Of a stretch of DNA of 27,897 nucleotides, positions 1 through 8,345 are shown in pieces. Under the pieces are notes generated by a model that did not search any database, was not told the origin of the DNA, and worked only from the letters and a program-made list of their open reading frames with translations. The position numbers were made by a program, and so were the translations under genes. This DNA is from an uncultured Porphyromonadaceae bacterium (GTDB lineage: Bacteria > Bacteroidota > Bacteroidia > Bacteroidales > Muribaculaceae). Position 1 is the first letter of the stretch; each line of letters opens with the position of its first letter. The DNA is taken from the NCBI GenBank assembly GCA_902493335.1, contig CABUPJ010000046.1, positions 1 to 27,897 of the forward strand, read 5' to 3'.

Positions 1-267
1 GTCGCCACCGCCGTCTTCCCCGTCATCAGCAGCAACCCCAACAGTCTTCTGATACTCCATGCCCGCGCCGCCGTTCCCCATCTCTACCGCTGGCCCGGCC
101 TCAAGGAATACACCGACCCCTCGCTCGCCCCTCCCGACGTACCGATAAAGAAGCCTGACCCTACGGTCCCAATCATCATCCCACTCAAAATCGAGCGAAG
201 CCTATGGACCAAGGGCTTCAGCTCTTGTGATGAAGCGACACTACCTCCCCATCCACGACCACTTTAG
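1..267 (+). CDS. Partial unrecognised ORF, 3' end only
   Basis: Frame 1 is open from the window edge to a TAG at 265-267 and gives 88 residues, so the start lies outside the window. The first ~65 codons strongly prefer C in the third position, as the window's real genes do, which supports coding. The product is rich in proline and has no motif I recognise. The last ~20 codons (from about 208) overlap bases resembling one arm of the dispersed hairpin repeats found at the window's ends, so the true C-terminus may be replaced or read through into repeat DNA. It could be a gene end or a decayed remnant. Confidence 0.35.
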   Translation, partial: VATAVFPVISSNPNSLLILHARAAVPHLYRWPGLKEYTDPSLAPPDVPIKKPDPTVPIIIPLKIERSLWTKGFSSCDEATLPPHPRPL

Positions 268-299
268 CGGCAGACATCCCCGCGCACCTAAAAAGTCAA

Positions 300-328
300 A
301 ACGATGTCAAACGTACATTGACATCGTT
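300..328. repeat. Perfect 11-bp hairpin after the partial ORF
   Basis: Arms 300-310 and 318-328 are perfect inverted repeats around a 7-base loop. No T-run follows on the plus strand, so it is not a textbook terminator for the partial ORF upstream, although its position would suit one. Confidence 0.5.
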
Positions 329-337
329 GGAAAATTA

Positions 338-463
338 TGGAGCGAGGGTTTCAACCCTCGCAGCTAATATACTGTGACCAAAACTATTAAAGTGCGTCGC
401 CGAGCTCGGCGACGTGTAGCGCTAAATTTGTCCTCGTGCCGGCGGCTTGCCGCCGTATGGAGC
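338..463. repeat. Intergenic GC-rich hairpin repeat cluster (left copy)
   Basis: This part of the 307-base gene-free stretch 268-574 holds three hairpins: arms 342-349/354-361, a perfect 20-base palindrome at 395-414, and arms 440-445/450-455 with loop CTTG. The stretch 421-463 matches 27725-27767 at 39 of 43 positions, all four differences being C/T changes, and 338-375 resembles 27761-27798. It is therefore a dispersed repeat family in the same orientation at both ends of the window. It encodes nothing that I can see. Confidence 0.7.
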
Positions 464-501
464 AAGATCAATAGTTCTCATGTTCCTCGAGAACGTGTGT
501 G

Positions 502-555
502 AAAAAAGGCTTTAATCCTTGCTGCCAATGACTGGAAAGCAAGAATTAAAGCCTT
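502..555 (-). terminator. Rho-independent terminator of the DUF4855 gene
   Basis: Arms 506-523 and 538-555 pair over 18 bases with one mismatch and a 14-base loop. On the minus strand the stem is followed by a run of T (the A-run at 502-507). It lies 19 bases beyond the stop of the lipoprotein gene, as expected for an intrinsic terminator. Confidence 0.85.
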
Positions 556-574
556 ATGCTACGATGACGGTTGT

Positions 575-1690
575 TTACTTCGTCAGTTTGGGGTTTGAGC
601 GACGGTCGACGATGAAACGTGCCAGACGGTCCATGATGGCCTGGTTTTCAGGCGACGGATTCTCTACCATGTCGAGGAAGAGGTGGTTGTCGGTATAGTA
701 GGCTATGGCCGAGTTCTCAAATACGCCGCGTTTCTCGAAAGCGTCGATGTAGTCTTTCATGCGGTACTGCCAGTTGGGGTCGTTCTGAGTCATGGCGCGC
801 ACGTCACACTCAAATTCCATACCCATGCGGTAGGTCAGAGCCGTGTCAATCGCGTTGTCAAGACGCTCATAGGGAATATCGTCGTGGAAGAAGTAGTTGG
901 GCTGCTGGTAAGCGATGTCAAAGCCGAGCTCTTGCCAGCGTTCGTGGCCGGGAGCGTTCCAGTAGGGAATCCAGACGAATTTGAGACCTTTGTCGCTGAT
1001 ATATTCCTTGATCTGCTTGGGGAAGTCGTTGGTGTGTACCATATCCTCGTCGATCCAGTAGAGGCCATAGAGGTCGAGATTCTTATATCCGGCCTTGGCG
1101 AAGCGGTCGGTCAGCTGGTCGATAAACCACTTGGTGGCAGCCTTTTGGTCTTCGACATTGCTAAAGTCGAGTTGTTTACCGTCGAGTTCGCCCCAGTCTT
1201 TCTGGTCTTTGTGGGCCACGATGACCGTGAGCACGATTTTATGACGGAAGCCGGGGTCGCCGAGCTGTTCTTTTTTCTCTGTGATGGCCTGATCAAGGGC
1301 GTCGAGCGACTTGCCGGGCTCGAAGATGCGGTCGAGATACCACTCCCATTCGGTGCGGCGGGCAAAGAGTTTGTCATATCCCGGCGAGAGAGTGTATCCC
1401 TTGCCGTCTTTGAATTCGAGGAAGAGATAGCCGTCAAAGAGCCAGTCTTCGCTGCCGTCGGCAAATTTATGTGTCACATAGGGCATGAACTGGTCTTTTG
1501 TCCAGTCGATGCGATGGGCACCGCCCTGATAGATGAGCGCGAGGTCGCGCACTTCAGCTGTCGCGAATGTCAGGCTGTCGTCAGCAACGGCTGTCGAGTC
1601 GTTTTCGGTCGATTTGGCGCCGCTACCGCCACATGACGCAAGCGCACCCACTGCGAGAATACTAAATAGAAGTCGTGATAATGTGTTCAT
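575..1690 (-). CDS. DUF4855-family secreted lipoprotein
   Basis: The product is 371 residues. The start at 1690 is preferred over an upstream in-frame one at 1807 because it opens directly into a lipoprotein signal peptide with lipobox LASC (Cys20), followed by a Ser/Thr/Asp-rich linker. The mature part reads like DUF4855: an early GGAHRIDWTKDQF stretch, a WLFDGYLFLEF segment, then the barrel-like strands LDLYGLYWIDED and LKFVWIPYWNAPG. Family members are found in gut Bacteroidota and resemble TIM-barrel glycosidases, but I know of no established reaction. It would sit on the outer membrane or in the periplasm. It stands alone, with its own promoter and a strong terminator. The family is likely; the function is unknown. 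Confidence 0.85.
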   Translation of the reverse strand: MNTLSRLLFSILAVGALASCGGSGAKSTENDSTAVADDSLTFATAEVRDLALIYQGGAHRIDWTKDQFMPYVTHKFADGSEDWLFDGYLFLEFKDGKGYTLSPGYDKLFARRTEWEWYLDRIFEPGKSLDALDQAITEKKEQLGDPGFRHKIVLTVIVAHKDQKDWGELDGKQLDFSNVEDQKAATKWFIDQLTDRFAKAGYKNLDLYGLYWIDEDMVHTNDFPKQIKEYISDKGLKFVWIPYWNAPGHERWQELGFDIAYQQPNYFFHDDIPYERLDNAIDTALTYRMGMEFECDVRAMTQNDPNWQYRMKDYIDAFEKRGVFENSAIAYYTDNHLFLDMVENPSPENQAIMDRLARFIVDRRSNPKLTK

Positions 1691-1752
1691 TATAAATAAT
1701 TGGTTAATAATATAGAAAAATTGGTATTCGGCTATTTGATACTGATTTCTGA

Positions 1753-1760
1753 CAAAGTTA
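1753..1760 (-). promoter_or_regulatory. Bacteroidota -7 box for the DUF4855 gene
   Basis: On the minus strand the bases read TAACTTTG, matching TAnnTTTG, 62 bases upstream of the start codon. No clear -33 TTTG is visible at the usual spacing, so only half of the promoter is supported. Confidence 0.5.
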
Positions 1761-1931
1761 CGAAAAAATAAACATATAAATCCCGCGACTGATACATAAA
1801 AAAGCATTCTACCTGTATAAAAGCCATAAAATAGCGGATATACAGCATTATGGCTGCCAAAAGCGACTGATTCGGGCCGCTCTTGCCGCAGGCTTTAGTA
1901 TTTTTTATATCGCTATGTCGCGAATTGTAGT

Positions 1932-1939
1932 TACATTTG
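1932..1939 (+). promoter_or_regulatory. -7 box abutting the rlmN start
   Basis: TACATTTG matches TAnnTTTG and ends four bases before the rlmN ATG at 1944. If used, transcription would begin at or next to the start codon, giving a leaderless or near-leaderless mRNA. A -33 element is not evident. Confidence 0.45.
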
Positions 1940-1943
1940 TAAC

Positions 1944-2990
1944 ATGGAAAGCAGAAAACCTCTTATCGGACTGACTCTCGAGCAGCTGCGCCACGTCGCA
2001 GCAGACGAAGGGCTGCCCCGTTTCGCCGCCGGCCAGATTGCCAAATGGCTCTACGACAAACGCGTCACCGACATCGCCGAAATGACCGACCTGTCAAAAA
2101 GCGCCCGTGCGCGCCTGGCCGAAAAATATACCGTCGGGCGCGAGGCACCCAAAGCCGAGGCACGCTCGACCGACGGCACGGTGAAATACCTGTTTGAAGG
2201 CGCCGGAGACCGCGACGTCGAGGCTGTCTATATCCCCGACCGCGACCGCGCCACGCTATGCGTCTCGTCGCAGGCCGGTTGCAAGATGAACTGCCGCTTC
2301 TGCATGACAGGCCGACAGGGATTCCACGGCAACCTCACCACGGCGGCCATCATCAACCAGATACTGTCGATACCCGACAGCGAAAAGCTCACCAACATCG
2401 TCTTCATGGGCATGGGCGAGCCGACCGACAATCTCGACGCCGTCCTCGACGCCATCGAGATTCTCACCGCTCCCTGGGGACTGGCATGGAGCCCGAAACG
2501 CATCACCGTCTCGACCATCGGACGCCTCAAGGAGATGAAGCGCATACTCGACTTCACCCGCGTACACCTGGCCGTGAGCGTCCACTCGCCCTACAGCGCC
2601 CAGCGCGCCGAGCTTATGCCTGTCGAACGCGCCTACCCCGTCAGAGAAATCTTCGAGATGCTGCGAGGCTATGACTTCGCCCACCAGCGCCGTCTGTCGG
2701 TCGAGTATATCATCTGGCGCGGCGTCAACGACCGCCTCGCCGACGCCGACGCCCTCGCAAAACTCATCAAAGGCACATCGGCCCGCGTCAATCTCATCAG
2801 ATTCCACAAGATTCCGGGCTCAGAACTCAGCCCGACATCACAGACAGCGATGGAGGCCTTCCGCGACCGCCTCAACGAACTCGGCGTCACAGCCACCATC
2901 AGAGCCTCGCGAGGCGAAGACATCGCCGCCGCATGCGGCATGCTCGCCGGCAAAAACAACCCCGACAAAAAAGAACAAGACACGATATGA
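1944..2990 (+). CDS. rlmN: Dual-specificity RNA methyltransferase RlmN (23S A2503 / tRNA A37)
   Basis: This radical SAM enzyme makes 2-methyladenosine at A2503 of 23S rRNA and, in many bacteria, at A37 of some tRNAs. The 348-residue product has the usual length. It starts with the typical N-terminal helical domain (KPLIGLTLEQL, QIAKWLYDKR), carries the [4Fe-4S] motif C113-xxx-C117-xx-C120, then GMGEPTDN and the SVHSPY stretch. The near-C-terminal catalytic cysteine appears in AACGML (about Cys331). All key residues are intact. Its TGA overlaps the pdxA ATG as ATGA, so the two are probably co-translated. A -7 motif lies immediately before the start codon. Confidence 0.96.
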   Translation: MESRKPLIGLTLEQLRHVAADEGLPRFAAGQIAKWLYDKRVTDIAEMTDLSKSARARLAEKYTVGREAPKAEARSTDGTVKYLFEGAGDRDVEAVYIPDRDRATLCVSSQAGCKMNCRFCMTGRQGFHGNLTTAAIINQILSIPDSEKLTNIVFMGMGEPTDNLDAVLDAIEILTAPWGLAWSPKRITVSTIGRLKEMKRILDFTRVHLAVSVHSPYSAQRAELMPVERAYPVREIFEMLRGYDFAHQRRLSVEYIIWRGVNDRLADADALAKLIKGTSARVNLIRFHKIPGSELSPTSQTAMEAFRDRLNELGVTATIRASRGEDIAAACGMLAGKNNPDKKEQDTI

Positions 2991-4084
2991 ACAACCGCAA
3001 AATCAGAGTCGCCATCACTCAGGGCGACATCAACGGCATCTCTTATGAGGTGATACTCAAGACTCTCGAAGACAACCGTCTGCTCGAGCTATGCACACCT
3101 GTCGTCTACGGCTCGGCGAAAATCGCCGCGCACTACCGCAAACTGCTCGACCTGCAGCCGATACAGTTCACCCAGGTAGCATCGGGCGACGAAATCACCG
3201 ACGGCGTCTACAATATGATCAACGTCGTCGGCGAGGATGTCAAGATCGACACCGGCATCTCGACCGAAGCCGCCGGACGCGCCGCCTTCACCAGCCTCGA
3301 ACGCGCCGTCGCCGACCTCCGCTCAGGCAAAGTCGACGTGCTTGTCACCGCTCCGATCAACAAACACAACATACAGAGCGAGACCTTCACCTTCCCCGGC
3401 CACACCGAATATCTCGAATCATCGGTCGGCGACAACGGCGACCACGCCCTGATGGTGCTCTGCAACGACAACATGCGCGTGGCCCTCGCCACAACCCATC
3501 TGCCCATAGCCAAAGTTCCCGGAGCAATAACCAAAGAACTCCTCACCGAACGCATCGCCACATTCAACGCGTCGCTTCGCCGCGACTTCGGCATTCCGTC
3601 GCCCCGCATCGCCGTGCTCTCGCTCAACCCCCACGCCGGCGAAGACGGCCTGCTCGGCAGCGAGGAGCAGGACATCATCATCCCGGCCATCGAAGAGATG
3701 AAAGCAAAGAAAATGCTCGTCTTCGGCCCCTATGCCGCCGACGGCTTCTTCGGCGCCGGACGCTTCGTCAAGTTTGACGGCATCCTGGCGATGTATCACG
3801 ACCAGGGGCTGGCACCGTTCAAGACCATAGCCATGGAAGACGGCATCAACTTCACCGCCGGACTGCCCTTCGTGCGCACATCGCCCGACCACGGCACCGG
3901 ATACGACATCGCCGGCACAGGCGAGGCGTCGCCCGAGTCGATGCGCCGCGCCATCTATGCCGCCATCGACATCTACCGCAACCGCCAGCGCGAAGACGCC
4001 GCCACGCGACGCCCCCTGCGTAAACAGTACTACGAGAAGGGCTCTGACAACGTCGTCCTCGACCTGACTGACGACAACGCCTGA
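2987..4084 (+). CDS. pdxA: 4-hydroxythreonine-4-phosphate dehydrogenase PdxA
   Basis: PdxA oxidises 4-phosphohydroxy-L-threonine with NAD in the DXP-dependent pathway of pyridoxal 5'-phosphate synthesis, in the cytoplasm. The product is 365 residues. The ATG at 2987 overlaps the rlmN stop by four bases and leads straight into the typical start KIRVAITQGDING. The metal-binding histidines are visible in THLPI (His171), NPHAGEDG (His216) and MYHDQGL (His271), matching the three ligands of the E. coli enzyme; the substrate-binding TAPINK stretch and TSPDHGTGYDIAG are also present. Nothing is truncated. The nucleotidyltransferase gene follows after 15 bases. Confidence 0.96.
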   Translation: MNNRKIRVAITQGDINGISYEVILKTLEDNRLLELCTPVVYGSAKIAAHYRKLLDLQPIQFTQVASGDEITDGVYNMINVVGEDVKIDTGISTEAAGRAAFTSLERAVADLRSGKVDVLVTAPINKHNIQSETFTFPGHTEYLESSVGDNGDHALMVLCNDNMRVALATTHLPIAKVPGAITKELLTERIATFNASLRRDFGIPSPRIAVLSLNPHAGEDGLLGSEEQDIIIPAIEEMKAKKMLVFGPYAADGFFGAGRFVKFDGILAMYHDQGLAPFKTIAMEDGINFTAGLPFVRTSPDHGTGYDIAGTGEASPESMRRAIYAAIDIYRNRQREDAATRRPLRKQYYEKGSDNVVLDLTDDNA

Positions 4085-4099
4085 CAAGCCGCAGCGACA

Positions 4100-4819
4100 A
4101 TGCACTTCGCCATAATTGCCGCAGGCCTCGGCAGCCGGCTCGACAGCGAGGGCGCCCCGCAGCCCAAGCCGCTTGTCGACATCGGCGGCCGGCCGATGAT
4201 ACGGCGTCTGATCGACATCCTCGCAAGCAACGGCGCCGAGAGCATCGCCGTCATCACCAACCCGTCGATGACGGCCGTGACCGACTGTCTGCGCGCAACG
4301 GCATCAGAGCTGCCTGTCCCGCTCAATGTCATTTCAGCCGGGACTCCGGGGTCGATGCACAGCTTTCATCGCCTCGCGCCGCTGTTGCCGCGCGACAGCC
4401 GTTTCGTGCTCACGACAGTCGACACAGTCTTCGACCCCGTGAGATTCAGCCGCTATGTCAGCGACTTCGCCGCCGACACCGCCACCGACGGCTATATGGC
4501 CGTCACCGACTATATCGACGACGAAAAGCCACTCTACATCTCGATTGACCCGGCTACCGGATTAATCGACGGCTTCAGCGACACGCCCGTCGCCGGCGGT
4601 AAATATATCTCAGCCGGCATATATGGGTTCACGCCCAAAGCCCTCGGTGTGCTCGATCAATGCATCGGCCGCGGTGTCAGCCGCATGCGCGACTACCAGC
4701 GCGCCCTGCTCGCCGCCGGACTGCGGCTGCGTCCCTACCCCCTCGGCACCGTCATCGACGTCGACCACCTCACCGACCTCACCAAAGCAAGAAAAGTTGC
4801 AAATTTCAACGTTTTATAA
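4100..4819 (+). CDS. Sugar-nucleotidyltransferase-like protein (NTP_transferase / MobA-like fold)
   Basis: The 239-residue product begins with the nucleotide-binding signature AAGLGSRL, followed by a lysine-containing PKPLVDIGGRPMI stretch and the acidic TVDTVFD, which would hold the Mg-binding aspartate. This is the GT-A-like fold of NTP:sugar-phosphate nucleotidyltransferases. The substrate cannot be read from sequence; NDP-sugar or molybdopterin-nucleotide use are both conceivable. It is short compared with glucose-1-phosphate thymidylyltransferases (about 290). It follows pdxA by 15 bases and is probably the last gene of the rlmN-pdxA operon. Right after its stop lies a fragment of a CBS-protein gene end (see 4829-4885). 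Confidence 0.8.
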   Translation: MHFAIIAAGLGSRLDSEGAPQPKPLVDIGGRPMIRRLIDILASNGAESIAVITNPSMTAVTDCLRATASELPVPLNVISAGTPGSMHSFHRLAPLLPRDSRFVLTTVDTVFDPVRFSRYVSDFAADTATDGYMAVTDYIDDEKPLYISIDPATGLIDGFSDTPVAGGKYISAGIYGFTPKALGVLDQCIGRGVSRMRDYQRALLAAGLRLRPYPLGTVIDVDHLTDLTKARKVANFNVL

Positions 4820-4828
4820 GCAACCGTC

Positions 4829-4885
4829 AAAAATCGGTTTTACTCTTCCTCGGCGGGGGTGGTGGGGAGAGTGAGGCGGAGAAGA
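4829..4885 (-). pseudogene. Duplicated 3' end of the CBS-domain/CorC gene
   Basis: Read on the minus strand, this stretch encodes LLRLTLPTTPAEEE and a TAA stop. The intact gene at 8601-9887 ends LIRLTLPTTATEEE and TAA. The DNA matches across about 50 bases including some bases past the stop, with 21 identical in a row (4860-4880 against 8620-8640). Upstream codons do not match, so it is a remnant of about 14 codons. The differences mean that it is a diverged allele and not a fresh copy. Confidence 0.75.
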
Positions 4886-5130
4886 AGGCAGTGACAATTC
4901 ACACTCTTGAAGATGCAAGAAAAACGATGGCGACCGCCGTTTCGCCTATCGCTGCATAATGTAAGCCCACAAGATGCTGCAACCATCGCAGGCTAAATAT
5001 GGTATAGCGCAAGACGATATAATAAAAATTTCACATAAATTATGGGGCTGTAGTAAAAAACAATTAAATTTGCAAGTGCAAGCCTTAGGCTCGCACGACA
5101 TTTGGAAAATAAGAAGCGTTATGCTTATCT
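4886..5130. other. AT-rich gene-free stretch at the start of the inserted island
   Basis: Together with the remnant before it and the hairpin after it, this makes a 508-base gap (4820-5327) without a convincing gene. Short open frames here have no start, codon bias or motif to support them. A possible -7 box TAAATTTG lies at 5065-5072 with no clear -33 element. A hairpin with 9-base arms (5076-5084/5088-5096, one mismatch) and a small one at 5114-5126 follow. These are hairpins of the GC...TTA...GC type seen elsewhere in the window. Confidence 0.5.
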
Positions 5131-5256
5131 TGTAGTTTGAGAACGTAGGAAATTCAAAAACCGCACAAAGATAGCATAGTGGTTCTCACGCGCATAGCGT
5201 GGGCTACTATTGTTACATCTGTGCAAAATGGTTTTCCTACGACCTTCAAACTACGA
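5131..5256. repeat. ~126-base imperfect long hairpin upstream of the RCC1 gene
   Basis: The outer arms 5131-5153 and 5233-5256 are inverted copies (GTAGTTTGA and CGTAGGAAA shared). The inside pairs as well, with GCACA...ATAGT on both sides, and ends in a central hairpin CACGC-GCATA-GCGTG at 5187-5201. The whole segment could fold as a single long stem-loop. It lies 72 bases before the RCC1-protein start, so it would be in its 5' leader if the promoter is upstream. It could be a small non-autonomous mobile element or a leader structure. Confidence 0.6.
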
Positions 5257-5327
5257 CGTGGCATAGTTGGCTCACGTTTTCTTTTATATTAAAACAGCAT
5301 TTGAGTCAGGTGCAGCTATGTAAATCC

Positions 5328-8300
5328 ATGAAACCAATCATCTGCAAGAAAACATTTCTTTCTTTCATGTTTGTGATTCTCGCATCACTAAGCACCTTTG
5401 CCCAACAGACACTATGGGTAGGGCAATCATACACATTTGATGTGTCATCGTCCGTAATGGGAATAACTGCAAACATGTCATGGTCCACCAGTGGAGGTTA
5501 TCTTTCCCTTTCCGGTTCAGGCTTTTATCGGACTATAACCGTAACTCAGTATTTTTCAGGGACTGCCACCGTAACATGTGAGTGGGATTATAAACTCACA
5601 GGATCTGGTTCTTATACTCACACAAAACGTCAGGTGACAATATCTTGCAGAGACAATCAAGTCTATATTTCGCCTACATCAATGACAATGTCTCCCGGCG
5701 AAACAAGATATGTCAGCTACCGCCATCAATATGACAACCAATACACATCTGCGGCAAGTGCGTATTTCCAATCAACAAATCCTTCTGTGGCACAAGTAAA
5801 TCGACATACAGGGGAAGTTACCGCTTTGAATGTTGGGGAAGCCTATATAACTGTGTATTCTAAAATTTCATCGACTTCTCCTTATTGTAAAGTTAATATC
5901 GAAAAAATTGATCCAACATCCATTTCTATTCCTAATCAGATTATATTAGTCGCGGGTGAGACAAAACAACTATTGCCATCATTGATACCATCAAATGCAA
6001 CAACAAATTTAACATGGATATCAGGGGATAATTCAATTGCCAAAGTAACACAGGATGGTATTATATCAGGCATCCATCATGGACAGACAACTATTATTGT
6101 CAGAACAGATAATGGCCTTTCTGCTCAATGCGATGTAATTGTGCAAAAAGCCACACTACAATTATATTCTAATTATGATGACGGAGTGTACGAAGTTGGA
6201 AGCCAGTTGACTTTCACTACGGACATTCCGGATGCTGAAATCTATTATACAAAAGACGGTTCATTGCCCACAAAAAATAGTCTTAGATACAAAAGTCCTA
6301 TTACACTAAATGATAATATCGTTGTTAAAGCCATTGCGTACCATAATGATTATAATGAGAGCAATATAGAAACTGTTGATGTTACAATCACGCATCTGAT
6401 ATCCCAAACATATCCTTATGATAATTGCATCGAAGCTTTTCCTGATATAATACCATATTTTGAATTTAATGAGAATATCCAAGAAGGGAGTAACTACAAA
6501 GATATTTCCTTTGAGTCATCGGACGATAACGTAAGATATAACTTATATATTGATGGACACAAAATCTACTTTGTTTCTGAAAATTCCCTATCTGAAGGAA
6601 ATTATCATATTGTCTTTCCATCTGGAGCGGTTGAAAATTCTCTAACACACGAAAAAAATGCTCAAAAAGAATTAAATTTTGCTGTAACCAGCAAAAATGC
6701 CGGGACCAGTATCTCCAGTTCGTTTACCTCTTATTATATTGATTCAAAGAAAAATTTATGGGGATATGGTATATCAGGAGGAGCAATAGATGTAAATAAC
6801 GAAGGCTCTATCCTATTACCCAAATTGATTATGGGCAATGTAGAACAAATCATAAACGGTGGTACACATGCGGCTGCCATTGATTCGGAAGGCAATCTTT
6901 GGATGTGGGGACAGAACTGGAACGGGCAACTTGGAACCGGATCAACACATGATAGGAACGAACCCTATAAGGTAATGTCTGATGTAAAAAATGTTGAATG
7001 TAAAAATGGGTCAACTGTATATGCTATAAAAAATGACAATTCCTTATGGGGGTGGGGATATAACGAGAACCACGAAATCGATAACTCAAATAAAAAAACC
7101 GTGTTATCTCCTAAAAAAATACTTGAAGATATAAAACAAGTTTCCTCAGACTATTATCACACTTTTGCTGTTGATTTTAATGGCACATTATGGGGTTGGG
7201 GATATAATGTTTATGGCTTTTTAGGTACAGGAGATAAAAAAAATCGCGCATATCCATCAAGAATCACAACTGATGTGGCTAAAGTTTTAGCAAATGGTAA
7301 TGCTACTTATATAATAAAGAATGATAATTCTTTGTGGACGTGTGGTAATAATGAATTTGGGCAATTAGGTGATGGTACGACTTCCAATGTAATGATTCCC
7401 CAAAAAATAATGACTGACGTGTTGGACATATTTCCATCTTCAGTAGGAATCTTTTGCGTCAAAACTGACCATTCTTTGTGGGCGTGGGGAATGAATAGTT
7501 ACGGACAACTTGGAACCGGTTCTTTTTCTGCTGTCGTTTCTCCGACTCAAGTGGCAGATAACATAGAAAAGGTAACATCCGGGTATTCAACCGCGATTTT
7601 AAAGACAGATGGCTCTGTGTATGTTTGTGGAAAAAATGAAAATGGCGAATTATGCAATGGCGACATGATAAATTCGTGTAATTTTATTAAGATGGAATTC
7701 CCAACAAATGTCAAAGACATTTCATTTACCATGTATCGGGGAATGAGCCTAACAGATGATGGTAAGGTATGGGCATGGGGATCTGCACCTAGAGGAGATG
7801 GAACAAATAATGATATTCTTAATCCAACTATAATTTACCCCACTGATCTAGCATCCATAGATTATATTAATCTTGATAAAGAGCAAATGTCAGTTATAGA
7901 GGGACAAGAATGCCCAATTGCACTGAATGTGTCTCCTATGAATGCAGAATTTTCTTCAGTTTGGTCCAGTGATAATTCATCAATTGCGAGTGTTTCCTCA
8001 AGAGGCGTCGTAAAAGGAGAGAAGACCGGTAGCACCAATATTATTATGAAAGCAGTTGATGTCAACGGCACAATTTTCACGCGTATATGCAATGTATTAG
8101 TGAAAGAGTCCGATTCAGGAATAGATGATAATTATATTCCTAATATTAAGATTGAATACAATAAAGGGACCTTATATATATCAAATATAAATAATAATAC
8201 CAAAATTAGCATTTATGATTTAAGTGGTAGACTAATTAAAGAAATCCAGTCTCATGATAATACTGTGTCAATTCCTATTAGTGTCAAAGGTGTGTATCTT

Positions 8301-8345
8301 CTAAAGTTAGGAATGTCAAAAGTGCTTAAGTTTGTGGCAAACTAA
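5328..8345 (+). CDS. Large secreted multidomain protein: Ig-like, chitobiase-type, RCC1 repeats, T9SS sorting domain
   Basis: The ATG at 5328 is chosen because a signal peptide follows at once (about residues 1-26, ending STFAQ); it gives 1005 residues. Domains, by eye: two BIG2-like Ig folds (about 107-275), a chitobiase/hexosaminidase C-terminal-type fold (about 280-355, with EIYYTKDGSLPT), an Ig-like spacer (about 357-455), then six or more RCC1-type repeats (about 460-840) marked by LWGWG / NGQLGTG motifs, another BIG2 (about 842-925), and a T9SS type A sorting domain (KISIYDLSGRLIKE, then GVYLLKL). It should be exported and anchored on or released from the cell surface. RCC1 repeats form a beta-propeller; the ligand is unknown and no enzyme motif is visible. 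Base composition is clearly more AT-rich than in neighbouring genes, suggesting recent acquisition. Confidence 0.88.
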   Translation: MKPIICKKTFLSFMFVILASLSTFAQQTLWVGQSYTFDVSSSVMGITANMSWSTSGGYLSLSGSGFYRTITVTQYFSGTATVTCEWDYKLTGSGSYTHTKRQVTISCRDNQVYISPTSMTMSPGETRYVSYRHQYDNQYTSAASAYFQSTNPSVAQVNRHTGEVTALNVGEAYITVYSKISSTSPYCKVNIEKIDPTSISIPNQIILVAGETKQLLPSLIPSNATTNLTWISGDNSIAKVTQDGIISGIHHGQTTIIVRTDNGLSAQCDVIVQKATLQLYSNYDDGVYEVGSQLTFTTDIPDAEIYYTKDGSLPTKNSLRYKSPITLNDNIVVKAIAYHNDYNESNIETVDVTITHLISQTYPYDNCIEAFPDIIPYFEFNENIQEGSNYKDISFESSDDNVRYNLYIDGHKIYFVSENSLSEGNYHIVFPSGAVENSLTHEKNAQKELNFAVTSKNAGTSISSSFTSYYIDSKKNLWGYGISGGAIDVNNEGSILLPKLIMGNVEQIINGGTHAAAIDSEGNLWMWGQNWNGQLGTGSTHDRNEPYKVMSDVKNVECKNGSTVYAIKNDNSLWGWGYNENHEIDNSNKKTVLSPKKILEDIKQVSSDYYHTFAVDFNGTLWGWGYNVYGFLGTGDKKNRAYPSRITTDVAKVLANGNATYIIKNDNSLWTCGNNEFGQLGDGTTSNVMIPQKIMTDVLDIFPSSVGIFCVKTDHSLWAWGMNSYGQLGTGSFSAVVSPTQVADNIEKVTSGYSTAILKTDGSVYVCGKNENGELCNGDMINSCNFIKMEFPTNVKDISFTMYRGMSLTDDGKVWAWGSAPRGDGTNNDILNPTIIYPTDLASIDYINLDKEQMSVIEGQECPIALNVSPMNAEFSSVWSSDNSSIASVSSRGVVKGEKTGSTNIIMKAVDVNGTIFTRICNVLVKESDSGIDDNYIPNIKIEYNKGTLYISNINNNTKISIYDLSGRLIKEIQSHDNTVSIPISVKGVYLLKLGMSKVLKFVAN

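Noticed and set aside
338..463. CRISPR array or tandem repeat
   Set aside because: The repeated units are palindromes of differing sequence without regular spacing or unique spacers; no cas gene is present.
683..1636. 317-codon open frame on the plus strand opposite the DUF4855 gene
   Set aside because: It is an antisense shadow: the minus-strand frame has a lipoprotein signal peptide, family motifs and a terminator, while the plus-strand product has no recognisable motif.
4886..5130. A small gene or tRNA in the gap before the RCC1 gene
   Set aside because: No tRNA-like cloverleaf or T-loop sequence was found, and the short open frames lack starts, codon bias and motifs.
5131..5256. Invertible (phase-variable) promoter flanked by inverted repeats
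   Set aside because: The inside of the segment also pairs, the arms are imperfect and contain a gap, no good promoter lies between them and no recombinase gene is present in the window. A long hairpin explains it better.
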